DNA of 64,000 nucleotides, taken from contig NZ_FMAF01000004.1 of the NCBI RefSeq assembly GCF_900094565.1, forward strand, positions 248,001 to 312,000, read 5' to 3'. Source of the DNA: Martinezella lusitana. GTDB taxonomy: Bacteria; Pseudomonadota; Alphaproteobacteria; Rhizobiales; Rhizobiaceae. Positions 17,801 to 25,792 of the stretch are shown here, piece by piece. The position numbers were made by a program, and so were the translations under genes. The notes beneath the pieces were generated by a model, which was not told the origin of the DNA, searched no databases, and saw only the letters and a program-made list of their open reading frames with translations. Numbering within the stretch: position 1 is the first letter of the stretch; each line of letters begins with the position of its first letter.

Positions 17801-18087
17801 GCCGGCTCGACCATGCGTCACTGCGCCAGCGCAACACCTATTTCAGCAGCAGCGACGCCGCCTTCGACGATCGCTATCATGCTTCGTCCGACTGGGCGCG
17901 CGTCAAGGCGGGCGATATTGCTGTCGATGGCGGCTGGCGCACCTACTCGAGCGGCCCGGGCCTCTATACCAAGAGCCTGATCGGCAATGTCTTCGGCTTC
18001 AAGCGGGACTTCGGCCAGCGCATCCGCAAGCCGCTTTTGCCGGCTTCGGTTGGTGCGTGCGAGGTCAAGCTGGATTTCAAGGCTTGA
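14827..18087 (+). CDS. GH94 phosphorylase, resembling 1,2-beta-oligoglucan phosphorylase
   Basis: 1086 residues. The C-terminal half carries GH94 hallmarks, including YGDGDWNDSLQP (about residue 787) with the catalytic Asp and AAWGTRDVCQGPVEF in the (alpha/alpha)6 barrel. The N-terminal half is beta-rich. The length and the N-terminus match the roughly 1100-residue 1,2-beta-oligoglucan (sophorooligosaccharide) phosphorylases better than the shorter cellobiose phosphorylases or the much longer NdvB cyclic glucan synthases. The reaction would convert oligoglucan plus phosphate to glucose 1-phosphate. No signal peptide, so cytoplasmic. Family is firm; linkage specificity is inferred. Confidence 0.8.
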   Translation: MSSDFNRSFQTPRREELGLTTLTNSAGLSVSALPNGTLFSIDFADQQGGVMINQVLGSPVYGGIGRLYLRVGGAKPETAEIVGPKAAVRFGHAESGLCWSGETAGVKHTVSLRLHPSEAAWFWRVSLENTTGTTLAADLVLLQDVGLGDRGFLMNSEAYASQYIDHHIANHAVFGPVVMNRQNLKQGGKRNPWLAQGCLEGAAAFATDAIQLLVPSKDNDGVMVPDFGISLPSMRRQHEVACPAIQSKPLSLAPGAAATTSFFGLFVADHPAASSDADLARLDNLPKLRDELAKDAIVAAPPARSLVQDAPFAVSDTLEQADIDALYPKRMLEEHVDGKLISFFVPDGPHNRHVVLSEKERVVARRHGAIIRSGQNMLLDDQTLAATCWMQGIFAAQLTIGNTSFHKLFSVSRDPYNLTRSSGLRILVDLGDGWRLLGVPAAFEMGLSDTSWIYRLSHRTITVSAIASGDDPAMQWSVSVEGAACRFLVFGHIVLGERDYEAVADIAIDTENKRISFRPQPSWLWDRYPQAAYHLVTPTPDAFEAIGGDELLYDDGNSRNGPFIALKSHPTQELRFAVTGSMADAAAGETFSARYASGVKSEEMLAPAQRFWSHVTRNARIEGDDPDVTAQAVMLPWIAHDAIVHLSVPHGLEQYTGAAWGTRDVCQGPVEFLLAYEHDEETRQVLSTVFSEQYRDRGDWPQWFMLEPYANIRAGEAHGDIVVWPLKALCDYIEATGNIAFLAETVPWRADDTLLLTSERATISDHVEKLLETVRSRFVKGTSLIRYGDGDWNDSLQPADPHLRDWMVSSWTVSLLYEQLVRYAKILTLASRSDEAQALQETAAAMRSDFNRLLMRDGIVAGYGVFDPSHDGVELLLHPQDTRTGLHYSLIAMTQPMIGGLFTPEQRHAHMKIIRENLLFPDGVRLMEKPATYAGGPETLFRRAESSSFFGREIGLMYVHAHLRYCEALALDDDAEAVWAALALANPIAVSGRLDHASLRQRNTYFSSSDAAFDDRYHASSDWARVKAGDIAVDGGWRTYSSGPGLYTKSLIGNVFGFKRDFGQRIRKPLLPASVGACEVKLDFKA

Positions 18088-18099
18088 ACCGATAAACAC

Positions 18100-18133
18100 A
18101 TGAGGGAGCCGCTGGCGCGGCTCCCTCATTTTT
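18100..18133. terminator. Strong bidirectional terminator
   Basis: ATGAGGGAGCCG (18100-18111) pairs perfectly with CGGCTCCCTCAT (18118-18129) around a 6-base loop, followed by a T-run. It serves the GH94 gene and, on the other strand, the convergent aldo/keto reductase gene that ends at 18139. Confidence 0.85.
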
Positions 18134-18138
18134 AGAAT

Positions 18139-18969
18139 TCAAGCTGCCTCATCCCAGACAGGTGCTAGGCCGTCGGGACTGACGATGCGGCCATCCGGGC
18201 GGCTAAGCGCGTGGATTGCCGCCATTTCATCCTGCGTCAGGGCAAAATCAAAGATAGCGGCATTTTCCATCGCGCGACTTTCCGACACGGTCTTCGATAG
18301 GACGACCAGACCCTGTTGCACGATCCAGCGCAGGACGATCTGGGCAACCGACTTTCCATGCCGGCTGGCGATCTCCTTCAGCGGCGTGTCAGACAGTACC
18401 TTCCCGTCGGCCATGGCATAGTAGGCGGTCACCGACATGCCCAGGCTTCTTGCCGTCTCGATGACAGCGGACTGATCGAGATAGGGGTGATACTCGACCT
18501 GATTGGTGACGAGCGGCAGTTCGCTCAACGCTGCCGCCTCGCGCATCAGCACCCGATTGAAGTTCGAGACGCCGATATGGCGCACCTTCCCTGCCCTGGC
18601 GACGTCGTTCAGCGCGCCGATCTGTTCGGCAAGCGGCACTGTAGCGTTCGGCCAGTGAAGAAGCAGGAGATCGACGTAATCGGTCTTCAGCTTCTTCAGG
18701 CTTTCGTCGACCGAGGCGACGAAAGCCACGTGGCGATAATTTTCGACCCAGACCTTCGTCGTCAGGAACAGATCGGCGCGGGCGATGCCGGAGTGCCGGA
18801 TGCCGTCGCCGACTTCGGCCTCGTTGCCGTAGATCTGGGCGGTGTCGATGTGGCGATAGCCGTTGCGGAGCACATGCGCCACCATGCGTTCGGTGTCAGG
18901 CCCCGGCACACGGAAGGTGCCGAAGCCGAGAGCGGGGATGGAGGCGCCGTTGGCGCTGACGATTTGCAT
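18139..18969 (-). CDS. Aldo/keto reductase (2,5-diketogluconate reductase type)
   Basis: A 276-residue AKR with the complete D-Y-K-H tetrad: HIDTAQIYGNE, TTKVW and LLLLHWPN. The C-terminal GVSNFN and IPKS-like VVLSKTVSESR are the cofactor-binding parts. It is close in length and motifs to DkgA/DkgB-type NADPH-dependent reductases of small aldehydes and keto sugars. ATG 18969 follows AAGGACA. It is 28 bp downstream of the MFS gene and probably shares its transcript. Confidence 0.9.
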   Translation of the reverse strand: MQIVSANGASIPALGFGTFRVPGPDTERMVAHVLRNGYRHIDTAQIYGNEAEVGDGIRHSGIARADLFLTTKVWVENYRHVAFVASVDESLKKLKTDYVDLLLLHWPNATVPLAEQIGALNDVARAGKVRHIGVSNFNRVLMREAAALSELPLVTNQVEYHPYLDQSAVIETARSLGMSVTAYYAMADGKVLSDTPLKEIASRHGKSVAQIVLRWIVQQGLVVLSKTVSESRAMENAAIFDFALTQDEMAAIHALSRPDGRIVSPDGLAPVWDEAA

Positions 18970-18997
18970 GGATTGTCCTTTCGATTGCAAAGTTTGA

Positions 18998-20191
18998 TCA
19001 GGCAGCGGAGGAGACGGCCTGCGCCGTGGAGGCCGAGCGGCGGTCGAGCGCGCCGCTCCAGAGAGTGAAAAGCAAGGCAGCGACGACCAGGATCGCGCCG
19101 ACCCAGGGCGTGGCACCGAGGCCAAGCGAAGATTCCACCACCAGGCCGCCGACCCACGCACCCGCGGCAATGCCGAGATTGAAGGCGGCAATATTGAGGG
19201 CAGAGGCCACATCGACGGCGGCAGGGCGAACCTCCCGGGCAAGCTGGACGACATAGAGCTGCAGCCCAGGCACATTGGCGAAGGACAGGAAGCCGAGAGC
19301 GGCCAGCGTCGGGATGGCAAGCCAGGGCGAGACAGCCGTGAAGCTGAACAGGACGAGCACCACAGCCTGGGCAATGAACAGCCAGGTCAGCGCGCGCACC
19401 GGATTGCCGTTGGCGAGGCGCCCGCCGACGACATTGCCGATGGCAATGGCGACGCCATAGAGTACCAGGATGAGGCTGACGGCGGAGGCTTCAAAGCCGG
19501 TCACGTCCTGCAGGATGGAAGCCAGGAACGTGAAGGCAACGAAAGTGCCGCCATAGCCCAGCGCCGTCATGGCGAAGACGATCAGCAAGCGGCCGCTTGC
19601 AAGCACGCGGATCTGCTCACCGATGCCGGCCGCCGGTGCCTTCTTCAGGTTCGACGGCAGCAGCAGCGCGATGGCGGCGAAGGCGATGACACCGAGAGCT
19701 GCGACGGCGGCAAAGGTGGCGCGCCAGCCGAAGGTCTGGCCGATGAAGGTGCCGAGGGGAACGCCTGTCACGATCGCAACCGTCAACCCCATGAACATCA
19801 TGGCAATTGCCGAGGCACGGCGGTTTTCCGGCACGAGATCGGCCGCGATGGTCGAGCCGACGGAGAAGAACACGCCGTGGGCGAAGGCGGAAAGCACGCG
19901 CGCGACGAGCAGCGGCGCATATCCCGGGCTCAAGGCGGCCATGCCGTTGCCGACGATGAACAGCGCCATCAGGCCAAGCAGCAGCGGCTTGCGCTCGATG
20001 CGGCCGGTGAGCGCCGTCAGGATCGGTGCGCCGAAGGTGACGCCGAGCGCATAGACGCTGACGATGAGGCCGGCAAGCGGCAGGTTGATGTGGAGGTCGT
20101 TCGCCACAGTGGGGAGTAGACCGACGATGACGAATTCGGTTGTCCCGATCGCATAGGCAGCGATCGTCAACGCGAAGAGAGCGAGAGGCAT
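18998..20191 (-). CDS. MFS transporter, DHA1/AraJ-like
   Basis: A 397-residue protein with twelve predicted hydrophobic segments and no large soluble domain. The N-terminus (LALFALTIAAYAIGTTEFVIVGLL) and the TGRIERKPLLLG loop between TM2 and TM3 fit the DHA1 drug:H+ antiporter group, as in AraJ and YdhP. These export sugars or small drugs. The frame extends upstream, but ATG 20191 follows a purine-rich site and gives the normal N-terminus. It is divergent from a LysR gene, the probable regulator, and followed by an aldo/keto reductase. Confidence 0.88.
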   Translation of the reverse strand: MPLALFALTIAAYAIGTTEFVIVGLLPTVANDLHINLPLAGLIVSVYALGVTFGAPILTALTGRIERKPLLLGLMALFIVGNGMAALSPGYAPLLVARVLSAFAHGVFFSVGSTIAADLVPENRRASAIAMMFMGLTVAIVTGVPLGTFIGQTFGWRATFAAVAALGVIAFAAIALLLPSNLKKAPAAGIGEQIRVLASGRLLIVFAMTALGYGGTFVAFTFLASILQDVTGFEASAVSLILVLYGVAIAIGNVVGGRLANGNPVRALTWLFIAQAVVLVLFSFTAVSPWLAIPTLAALGFLSFANVPGLQLYVVQLAREVRPAAVDVASALNIAAFNLGIAAGAWVGGLVVESSLGLGATPWVGAILVVAALLFTLWSGALDRRSASTAQAVSSAA

Positions 20192-20337
20192 GAGATCACC
20201 CGATCCAAAAGGCAGGCCGGAGAATTCCGGCTGCACAGGTTCTTGTTCGGGAGAGAATATGGGGCCAAGACATTCAAGCGATAATCGCCTATATAAACGC
20301 AACACTTGTGAATTCAATTCAAAGCCAGGAGGAAGAA

Positions 20338-21234
20338 GTGGACAATCGCGCCGGCGAGATGGATGTCTTCGTTCAGGTGGCGACCCTTCGCAACTTCTCG
20401 GCGGCCGGGCGGAAACTGCGCCTGTCTCCGTCCGCCGTCAGCAAGCTCATCACCCGGCTGGAAGAGCGGCTGAACACACGTCTTCTGGTGCGCACCACCC
20501 GCTCCCTGCAACTGACGCCGGAGGGAGAGATCTATCTGGAAAAGGCGCAGGCGATCCTTACGGATATTCAGGAAGCGGAGAGGATCGTGGCAGCCGGCGG
20601 GGCGGCCGTGCCACGCGGATTGCTGCGGGTCAGCGCCTCCGTCGCCTTTGGGGTAAGCTGCCTTGTGCCACTTATTCCCGATTTCCTGAGACGCTACCCC
20701 GAGATCGAACTGGACATCTCGCTCACCGACAACGTCATCGATATCGTCGGCGAGCGCGCCGACGTCGCCATTCGCTCAGGGCTATTGCGGGATAGCTCGC
20801 TGAAGGCCCGCAAGCTTCTAGAAAGCCGCCGCGTCGTCGTCGCATCGCCGGCCTATATCGAACGGAAGGGTCTTCCGAAGACGCCGGAAGAACTCGACCA
20901 TCATAATTGCCTCACCTTCAATTTCCGTCCCACTGCCGAAGGCTGGCCTTTTCGCGATCCACACACCGGCGCGCAATTTGTGAAAATCGTTGAGGGCAAT
21001 CTTCAAGCCAACAACGGCCCGACCGTGCGCAGCCTCTGCCTGGAGGGAATGGGGCTTGCCCGCATCGGCCAATTTCATGTGCAGCCGGACATTGATGCCG
21101 GGCGGCTGGTGACGGTGCTTGAGGACTTCAATCCGGAGGATATCGAAAACATCCATGCCGTCTATGCCGGCCATGAGCATCTGGCGGCCCGCATCCGCGC
21201 CTTTATCGACTTTCTGGTTAACCGAATCGGCTAA
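20338..21234 (+). CDS. LysR-family regulator
   Basis: 298 residues. A winged helix (DVFVQVATLRNFSAAGRKLR, then LSPSAVSKLITRLEERLN) is followed by a periplasmic-binding-fold effector domain. It resembles the CrgA/YafC-like subgroup, which often controls adjacent MFS exporters and oxidoreductases. The start is taken as GTG 20338 after AGGAGG, although ATG 20359 is possible. It is divergent from the MFS-aldo/keto reductase pair across 146 bp and is probably their regulator. The inducer is unknown. Confidence 0.87.
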   Translation: MDNRAGEMDVFVQVATLRNFSAAGRKLRLSPSAVSKLITRLEERLNTRLLVRTTRSLQLTPEGEIYLEKAQAILTDIQEAERIVAAGGAAVPRGLLRVSASVAFGVSCLVPLIPDFLRRYPEIELDISLTDNVIDIVGERADVAIRSGLLRDSSLKARKLLESRRVVVASPAYIERKGLPKTPEELDHHNCLTFNFRPTAEGWPFRDPHTGAQFVKIVEGNLQANNGPTVRSLCLEGMGLARIGQFHVQPDIDAGRLVTVLEDFNPEDIENIHAVYAGHEHLAARIRAFIDFLVNRIG

Positions 21235-21269
21235 ACCGAATCAGGACACTCCAGAGCGGAGAGCAGGAT

Positions 21270-21926
21270 TTGGAAACGGAACTCTATCTCCCGATCAAGT
21301 CATTTCTCGAGACGGCGGGCTACGCCGTAAAGGGCGAGATCGGCGGCTGCGATCTCGTCGGGCTCAATGACGGCGAGCCGCCCGTCGTCGTCATCTGCGA
21401 GCTGAAGCTCACTTTCAATCTCGAACTGATCCTGCAGGCGGTCGATCGTGCCGCGGCCAGTGACGAAGTCTGGATTGCCGCCCGGGTCTCGGCGAAGGGC
21501 AAGGGCCGGGAAAGCGACCGGCGCTTCCGCGATCTCTGCAGGCGGCTGGGCTTCGGCATGCTGGCGGTGTCCGACAGCGGCACCGTCGACATCGTCGTCA
21601 GCCCTGTCTCGCCGATGCCGCGCAAGAATGCGCGCCGCAGATCACGGCTTGTTGACGAACATCGCCGGCGAAAGGGCGATCCGGCACTTGGCGGCAGCAC
21701 GCGCAAACCGATCATGACTGCCTATCGTCAGCAGGCCCTTGCCTGCGCCGCAGCGATCGAAAACGGCGTGCAGAAACCGAAGGATATGCGTGCCGCAGCA
21801 CCAAAGGCGCCGCAAATTCTGAGAGATAACGTCTACGGCTGGTTCGAACGCGTCGATCGCGGCATCTATGCGCTGACGGAAGTCGGTGCGGAGGCGCTTA
21901 AACGATGGCCGGCGCCACAGCCCTGA
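21270..21926 (+). CDS. DUF2161 protein with PD-(D/E)xK nuclease-like fold
   Basis: A 218-residue protein starting at TTG 21270. The N-terminal half has the nuclease-fold pattern: an Asp in GGCDLVGLN, then the E-x-K of VVICELKLTFN, then a Gln/Asp helix LQAVDRA. This matches DUF2161, a putative phosphodiesterase family. The C-terminal part (about 150-215) looks like a small winged helix ending in YGWFERVDRGIYALTEVGAE. It lies 35 bp after the LysR gene, with no other partner. Substrate and role are unknown. The catalytic residues are intact. Confidence 0.75.
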   Translation: METELYLPIKSFLETAGYAVKGEIGGCDLVGLNDGEPPVVVICELKLTFNLELILQAVDRAAASDEVWIAARVSAKGKGRESDRRFRDLCRRLGFGMLAVSDSGTVDIVVSPVSPMPRKNARRRSRLVDEHRRRKGDPALGGSTRKPIMTAYRQQALACAAAIENGVQKPKDMRAAAPKAPQILRDNVYGWFERVDRGIYALTEVGAEALKRWPAPQP

Positions 21927-21959
21927 ATATGGAGAAATTCGGGCCGCCAAACATTAAAT

Positions 21960-22042
21960 TCATGTAATATCTTAAAATTTTGCAATAATAACATGATCAA
22001 TATTTAATTTGTAAAAGTCAATTGGCGGATCATATTACATGA
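21960..22042. repeat. Separated inverted repeat in the AT-rich region upstream of degP
   Basis: TCATGTAATAT (21960-21970) is repeated in perfect inverse orientation as ATATTACATGA (22032-22042). Centres lie 72 bp apart in a markedly AT-rich interval between the DUF2161 and protease genes. It could be a pair of regulator half-sites or a remnant element. No gene lies in 21927-22191. Confidence 0.4.
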
Positions 22043-22191
22043 CAGCGCCAATTCAATTTTATACTTTGCTTCCCCACAGTAAATGCGGGAAACAAGGGCT
22101 CCCGGAAAGAATTGACGCGAACCCATTCGACGCCTGTCCCGGAGATGGACAAGACGCCAATTCGCCAACAATCTCGCAAGGGACTTTTGCC

Positions 22192-23694
22192 ATGTCATCT
22201 CTTCTTCGCAAACATCGCACCGCCGCCATTGTCGGAGCCGCCATCATTGTCGGCGCGGGCGCATTGCCTTTTGCCTTCGGCACCTCCGCAACCCCAGCAG
22301 CCGCAGCCGAGCCTGCCGGCATCATCGCGCCCGGCGGTTCCTTTGCCCCGATCGTCGACGCGGACAAGCCCGCTGTCGTCACCGTCACCACAACCATGAA
22401 GGCGACGGACACGAGCGTCGACAGTGGCGACTCGCCGATGGACGAGCAGTTCCGCCAGTTCTTCGAAAACCAGGGTGTCCCCTTCCCGAAACAGGCGCCG
22501 CACCAACAGCAGAACCAGCACGCCATGGCGCTCGGCTCCGGCTTCGTCATCAGCCCTGACGGCATCATCGTCACCAACAACCACGTCATCCAGAACGCAG
22601 TCGACATCAAGGTGACGCTCGACGACGGCACCGAACTGCCGGCCAAGCTGCTGGGCGCCGACGCCAAATCGGACCTTGCCGTCCTGAAGATCAAGGCGCC
22701 GAAGCCGCTGGCAACCATTGCCTGGGGCGATTCCGACAAGTTGAAGCTCGGTGACCAGATCCTGGCCATCGGCAATCCCTTCGGTATCGGTACAACAGTC
22801 ACCGCCGGCATCGTCTCGGCCCGTGGTCGCGACCTGCACAGTGGCCCCTATGACGATTTCATCCAGATCGATGCCCCGATCAACCACGGCAATTCCGGCG
22901 GCCCGCTTGTCGACCGCGAAGGCAATGTGGTCGGCATCAACACCGCCATCTATTCGCCGAATGGCGGCAGTGTCGGCGTCGGCTTCGCCATTCCTTCCGA
23001 CGAAGCCAAGACGATCGTCGCCAAGTTGGAAAAGAATGGCTCGATCGATCACGGTTATCTCGGCGTCGCGATCCAACCCGTAACCTCGGATGTCGCCAAC
23101 GCCATGGGCCTGTCACAGACGCAGGGTGCGCTCGTCGCCAGCGTCAATGACGGAACCCCCGCTGCCCGTGCCGGCATCAAGAGCGGCGACATCGTCACTG
23201 CCGTCGGCAACGAGACCGTCAAGACGCCGAAGGATCTGTCGCGGCTCGTCGCCGATCTGTCCCCGGGCGACCAGCGTTCGGTCACCCTGTGGCGCAACGG
23301 CAAGAGCATGGATGTCAATGTCACCATCGGCGGCAACGACGACAGCAAGCAGGCCGCCAATGACAATGGCGATGGCAAGGTTCAGCCTTCCAACCAGCCG
23401 AGCATCGGCGTCGGCCTTGCCAACCTCACCCCCGATCTACGCCAGCAGTTGAACCTGCCGCACGGCGTCGAGGGTGCGGTCGTTGCCAGCGTCAACCCGG
23501 ACAAGCCGGCCGCCGCAGCCGGCATCCAGACCGGCGACATCATCGTCTCGGTCAACGACCAGCCGGTTCGCAACGCCCACGAGGTGCAGACCGCCGTTGC
23601 ACAGGCAAGCAAGGATGGCCGCAAATCCGTCCTGCTCCTCATCGAGCGTGATGGCGACAAGACGTTCGTAGCGGTACCGTTCTCGGCCGCCTGA
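22192..23694 (+). CDS. degP: DegP/HtrA-type periplasmic serine protease
   Basis: 500 residues. An N-terminal hydrophobic export signal (TAAIVGAAIIVGAGALPFAF) is followed by a trypsin-like domain with His131 (TNNHVIQ), Asp161 (SDLAVLKI) and Ser235 (HGNSGGPL), then two PDZ domains (about 290-370 and 405-490). All catalytic residues are present. HtrA proteins degrade or refold misfolded envelope proteins. ATG 22192 follows AAGGGAC, and longer frames begin before the signal peptide. It is not linked to a two-component system, unlike many rhizobial copies, and appears to be a single-gene unit. Confidence 0.93.
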   Translation: MSSLLRKHRTAAIVGAAIIVGAGALPFAFGTSATPAAAAEPAGIIAPGGSFAPIVDADKPAVVTVTTTMKATDTSVDSGDSPMDEQFRQFFENQGVPFPKQAPHQQQNQHAMALGSGFVISPDGIIVTNNHVIQNAVDIKVTLDDGTELPAKLLGADAKSDLAVLKIKAPKPLATIAWGDSDKLKLGDQILAIGNPFGIGTTVTAGIVSARGRDLHSGPYDDFIQIDAPINHGNSGGPLVDREGNVVGINTAIYSPNGGSVGVGFAIPSDEAKTIVAKLEKNGSIDHGYLGVAIQPVTSDVANAMGLSQTQGALVASVNDGTPAARAGIKSGDIVTAVGNETVKTPKDLSRLVADLSPGDQRSVTLWRNGKSMDVNVTIGGNDDSKQAANDNGDGKVQPSNQPSIGVGLANLTPDLRQQLNLPHGVEGAVVASVNPDKPAAAAGIQTGDIIVSVNDQPVRNAHEVQTAVAQASKDGRKSVLLLIERDGDKTFVAVPFSAA

Positions 23695-23713
23695 CGCCTG
23701 AACCGATAGTACA

Positions 23714-23750
23714 AAGCGGCCCGTCTCCCATTCCGGGAGGCGGGCCGCTT
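23714..23750. terminator. Bidirectional terminator, 16-bp stem
   Basis: AAGCGGCCCGTCTCCC (23714-23729) pairs with GGGAGGCGGGCCGCTT (23735-23750) with one G-T wobble and a 5-base loop. It lies between degP and the convergent NAD-kinase-like gene. Confidence 0.8.
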
Positions 23751-23754
23751 GCGT

Positions 23755-24708
23755 TCAGATGACCAGCAACCCCTGCCGTTCGGCAAGACCAATCCTCGCC
23801 AGGGTTCCGGCGTTGAAAGGGAGAAAATCCGTCTCGATGCCGTCGCTGAAGATGACGCCGTGCTCCGCCATTTCGGATACGACGGTCATCCCAATCTCGG
23901 CGGCGATCTGTCCCGAAACCAGGGAGACACCCGTCGTCCGGCTGGGAAAGGGTTCCCGCACGAAGTAATGCAGGAACTCGGCATCCCAGGGAAACGTAGC
24001 GTCGGCAAGCGCAGCCGGCAACTCCATGCCGAAACTGGCGGCCGCTCCCGCCCAGCCCGCGTAGAGGCTCTTCAGCCATCCGGTCGAGCCCATGCCGGTC
24101 GAGACGATGATGCCGCTCGACGATTGCCTTTCGCGTCTCTCGCCGATTTGGAGATCGTAACGAGCTGAAACGTGGCTGCGCGGACCGATAAAGAGGTCGT
24201 TGACGGCATAGAGGACCTCGCCGGTATTGAGCGAGGCCTTCGCCATGCTGACACGCTTAAGCGATCGGCGCTGCGCCAAAGCTTCCGGCACGACCTTGCG
24301 GACGTCCGCCACACGGAACGGCAGCAGCACGCCGTCCCAGCGCTTCGGATCCGGGTTGACGCCGAGCACATGCTGCCCGTCGAGATATTTCAGCGTGTTG
24401 GCGACCAGACCGTCCTGCCCCAGCACGACGACGATATCATCGACGGCGAAGATGAAATTGCCGAGATAGCGCCGATTGAGCGTCTGCACCCGGGCAACTT
24501 CGCGCAGGCTGGCTTCGACCTCGTGCACGGCTTCCCGGTAATGCAGCTGCTCCGCCAGATAATCGCCGAAATCCGCACCGAGATGCTCGACATAGAACTG
24601 CGCCTGCTGGACGGTGTTGAACCGCACAACCAGTTCATCGAGACGCGTGTCGCGCACGATCAGCACGATCTTTCTATCGTCATACTTCCCGTACTCCGAG
24701 GTCGGCAT
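23755..24708 (-). CDS. NAD kinase-like protein
   Basis: 317 residues. Recognisable NAD-kinase-fold motifs: VVVLGQDGLVANTL (variant of GGDGT, keeping the catalytic Asp), GVNPDP, AVNDLFIG (variant of the NE motif), and SSGIIVSTGMGSTGW (variant of TPTGSTAY). It is longer than ordinary NAD kinases, with an N-terminal extension of some 90 residues, and two signature motifs are altered. It may therefore phosphorylate something other than NAD or act as a nucleotide sensor. ATG 24708 follows AGGGGG. It starts 4 bp after the SPFH gene stop and is surely co-transcribed with it. Confidence 0.8.
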   Translation of the reverse strand: MPTSEYGKYDDRKIVLIVRDTRLDELVVRFNTVQQAQFYVEHLGADFGDYLAEQLHYREAVHEVEASLREVARVQTLNRRYLGNFIFAVDDIVVVLGQDGLVANTLKYLDGQHVLGVNPDPKRWDGVLLPFRVADVRKVVPEALAQRRSLKRVSMAKASLNTGEVLYAVNDLFIGPRSHVSARYDLQIGERRERQSSSGIIVSTGMGSTGWLKSLYAGWAGAAASFGMELPAALADATFPWDAEFLHYFVREPFPSRTTGVSLVSGQIAAEIGMTVVSEMAEHGVIFSDGIETDFLPFNAGTLARIGLAERQGLLVI

Positions 24709-24712
24709 TGGC

Positions 24713-25732
24713 TTACCCCCTCGCTTGCGGCTGCATGATTTCGCGCAGGAGATCAGGCGAGACATTGAGCTGGCCGATCTTGGCGGCATTATCGGCGAGA
24801 TCGCGGAAGGCGAGCGCCATCAGCTGGCCGGGGTCCATGCCGACAGACGCCAAGGCTTGCAGCACCTTTGGATCGGCGTCGCCGAACGACTTCATCATGA
24901 CGGCGAGACCATAAGCCTTGGCATCCGCCTCTTCGCGCGCATTGGTCGAGGCGAGAGCGACAAGCGCCTTGTTCTGCTCTTCCAGGGCGATCTTGCCGGT
25001 CATCTCCTCGCGGCGGATCTGCAGCTGCCGCTCCTGAACCGAACGTTCCGCATCCATCTGCGCCTCGCGGACCTGACGCTTCTTGTTTTCGACGGCTATC
25101 TCGGTGGAGAGCTCGTTCTCCTTGATCGTACGCTCCTGCTCGACGGCGGCGTTGCGACGCGCATAAATCGCCTCGTCGGCACTGCGCAGCAGCGCTTCGC
25201 GTGCGCTTGCCTCCAAAGCCTTGGCGGTCTCCGGCTTCGGCTTTACCGCCAGGATGGACAGGCTGAGGAGTTCAAGGCCGAGCGCCTGCAGCGCCGGATG
25301 ACCATGAAGCGTGGTGGCGACGCGCCCGACGAGCAATTCACTGGCCGCCAAAGCCTCCTTCAGCGTCAAGGCCTGCACCTCGGCACGCATCGCCACCTGA
25401 ACCTGGTCGATCAACCGCTGCGACAGCTTCTGCGGATCCTCCGAACCGTAGGTACCCTTGGCATTGAGCGAGAAATCAAGCAGCTCCGCTGTTCGCTTCG
25501 GATCGGCAATGCGGTAGGTGATCTGGCCCTGGATCGTCACTTCCTGAAAGTCGGACGTCACCTCCGGAAAAATAAACGGTTCGTTGACGCTCGCCGTCGG
25601 CACCACGACCAGCGACGTCGAAGGCGCGAAATACCAGAAGGAAAGCCCTGCGCCCTCCCGCTGGGGCCGACCATCGCGATACTGGATCACATGCTGGGTC
25701 GGCTGCGCCTTGATGAAACGAAATCCGAACAT
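24713..25732 (-). CDS. SPFH/band-7 domain protein
   Basis: 339 residues. An SPFH domain (about 15-190) is followed by a long charged helical region (about 195-290, rich in E, K, R and A) that should form a coiled coil, then a short C-terminal tail. SPFH proteins (stomatin, prohibitin, flotillin, HflK/C) oligomerise into membrane-associated scaffolds. No obvious transmembrane helix is present, so attachment may be peripheral. ATG 25732 follows AGGAGG and is preferred over the frame extension to 25792. It is the first gene of a two-gene operon facing the Nudix regulator. Confidence 0.86.
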   Translation of the reverse strand: MFGFRFIKAQPTQHVIQYRDGRPQREGAGLSFWYFAPSTSLVVVPTASVNEPFIFPEVTSDFQEVTIQGQITYRIADPKRTAELLDFSLNAKGTYGSEDPQKLSQRLIDQVQVAMRAEVQALTLKEALAASELLVGRVATTLHGHPALQALGLELLSLSILAVKPKPETAKALEASAREALLRSADEAIYARRNAAVEQERTIKENELSTEIAVENKKRQVREAQMDAERSVQERQLQIRREEMTGKIALEEQNKALVALASTNAREEADAKAYGLAVMMKSFGDADPKVLQALASVGMDPGQLMALAFRDLADNAAKIGQLNVSPDLLREIMQPQARG

Positions 25733-25792
25733 GACTGCCTCCTGAGCGAACACGACGGCCTTCCCAGCCGCCACGTCGCGAAGAAACACCAC

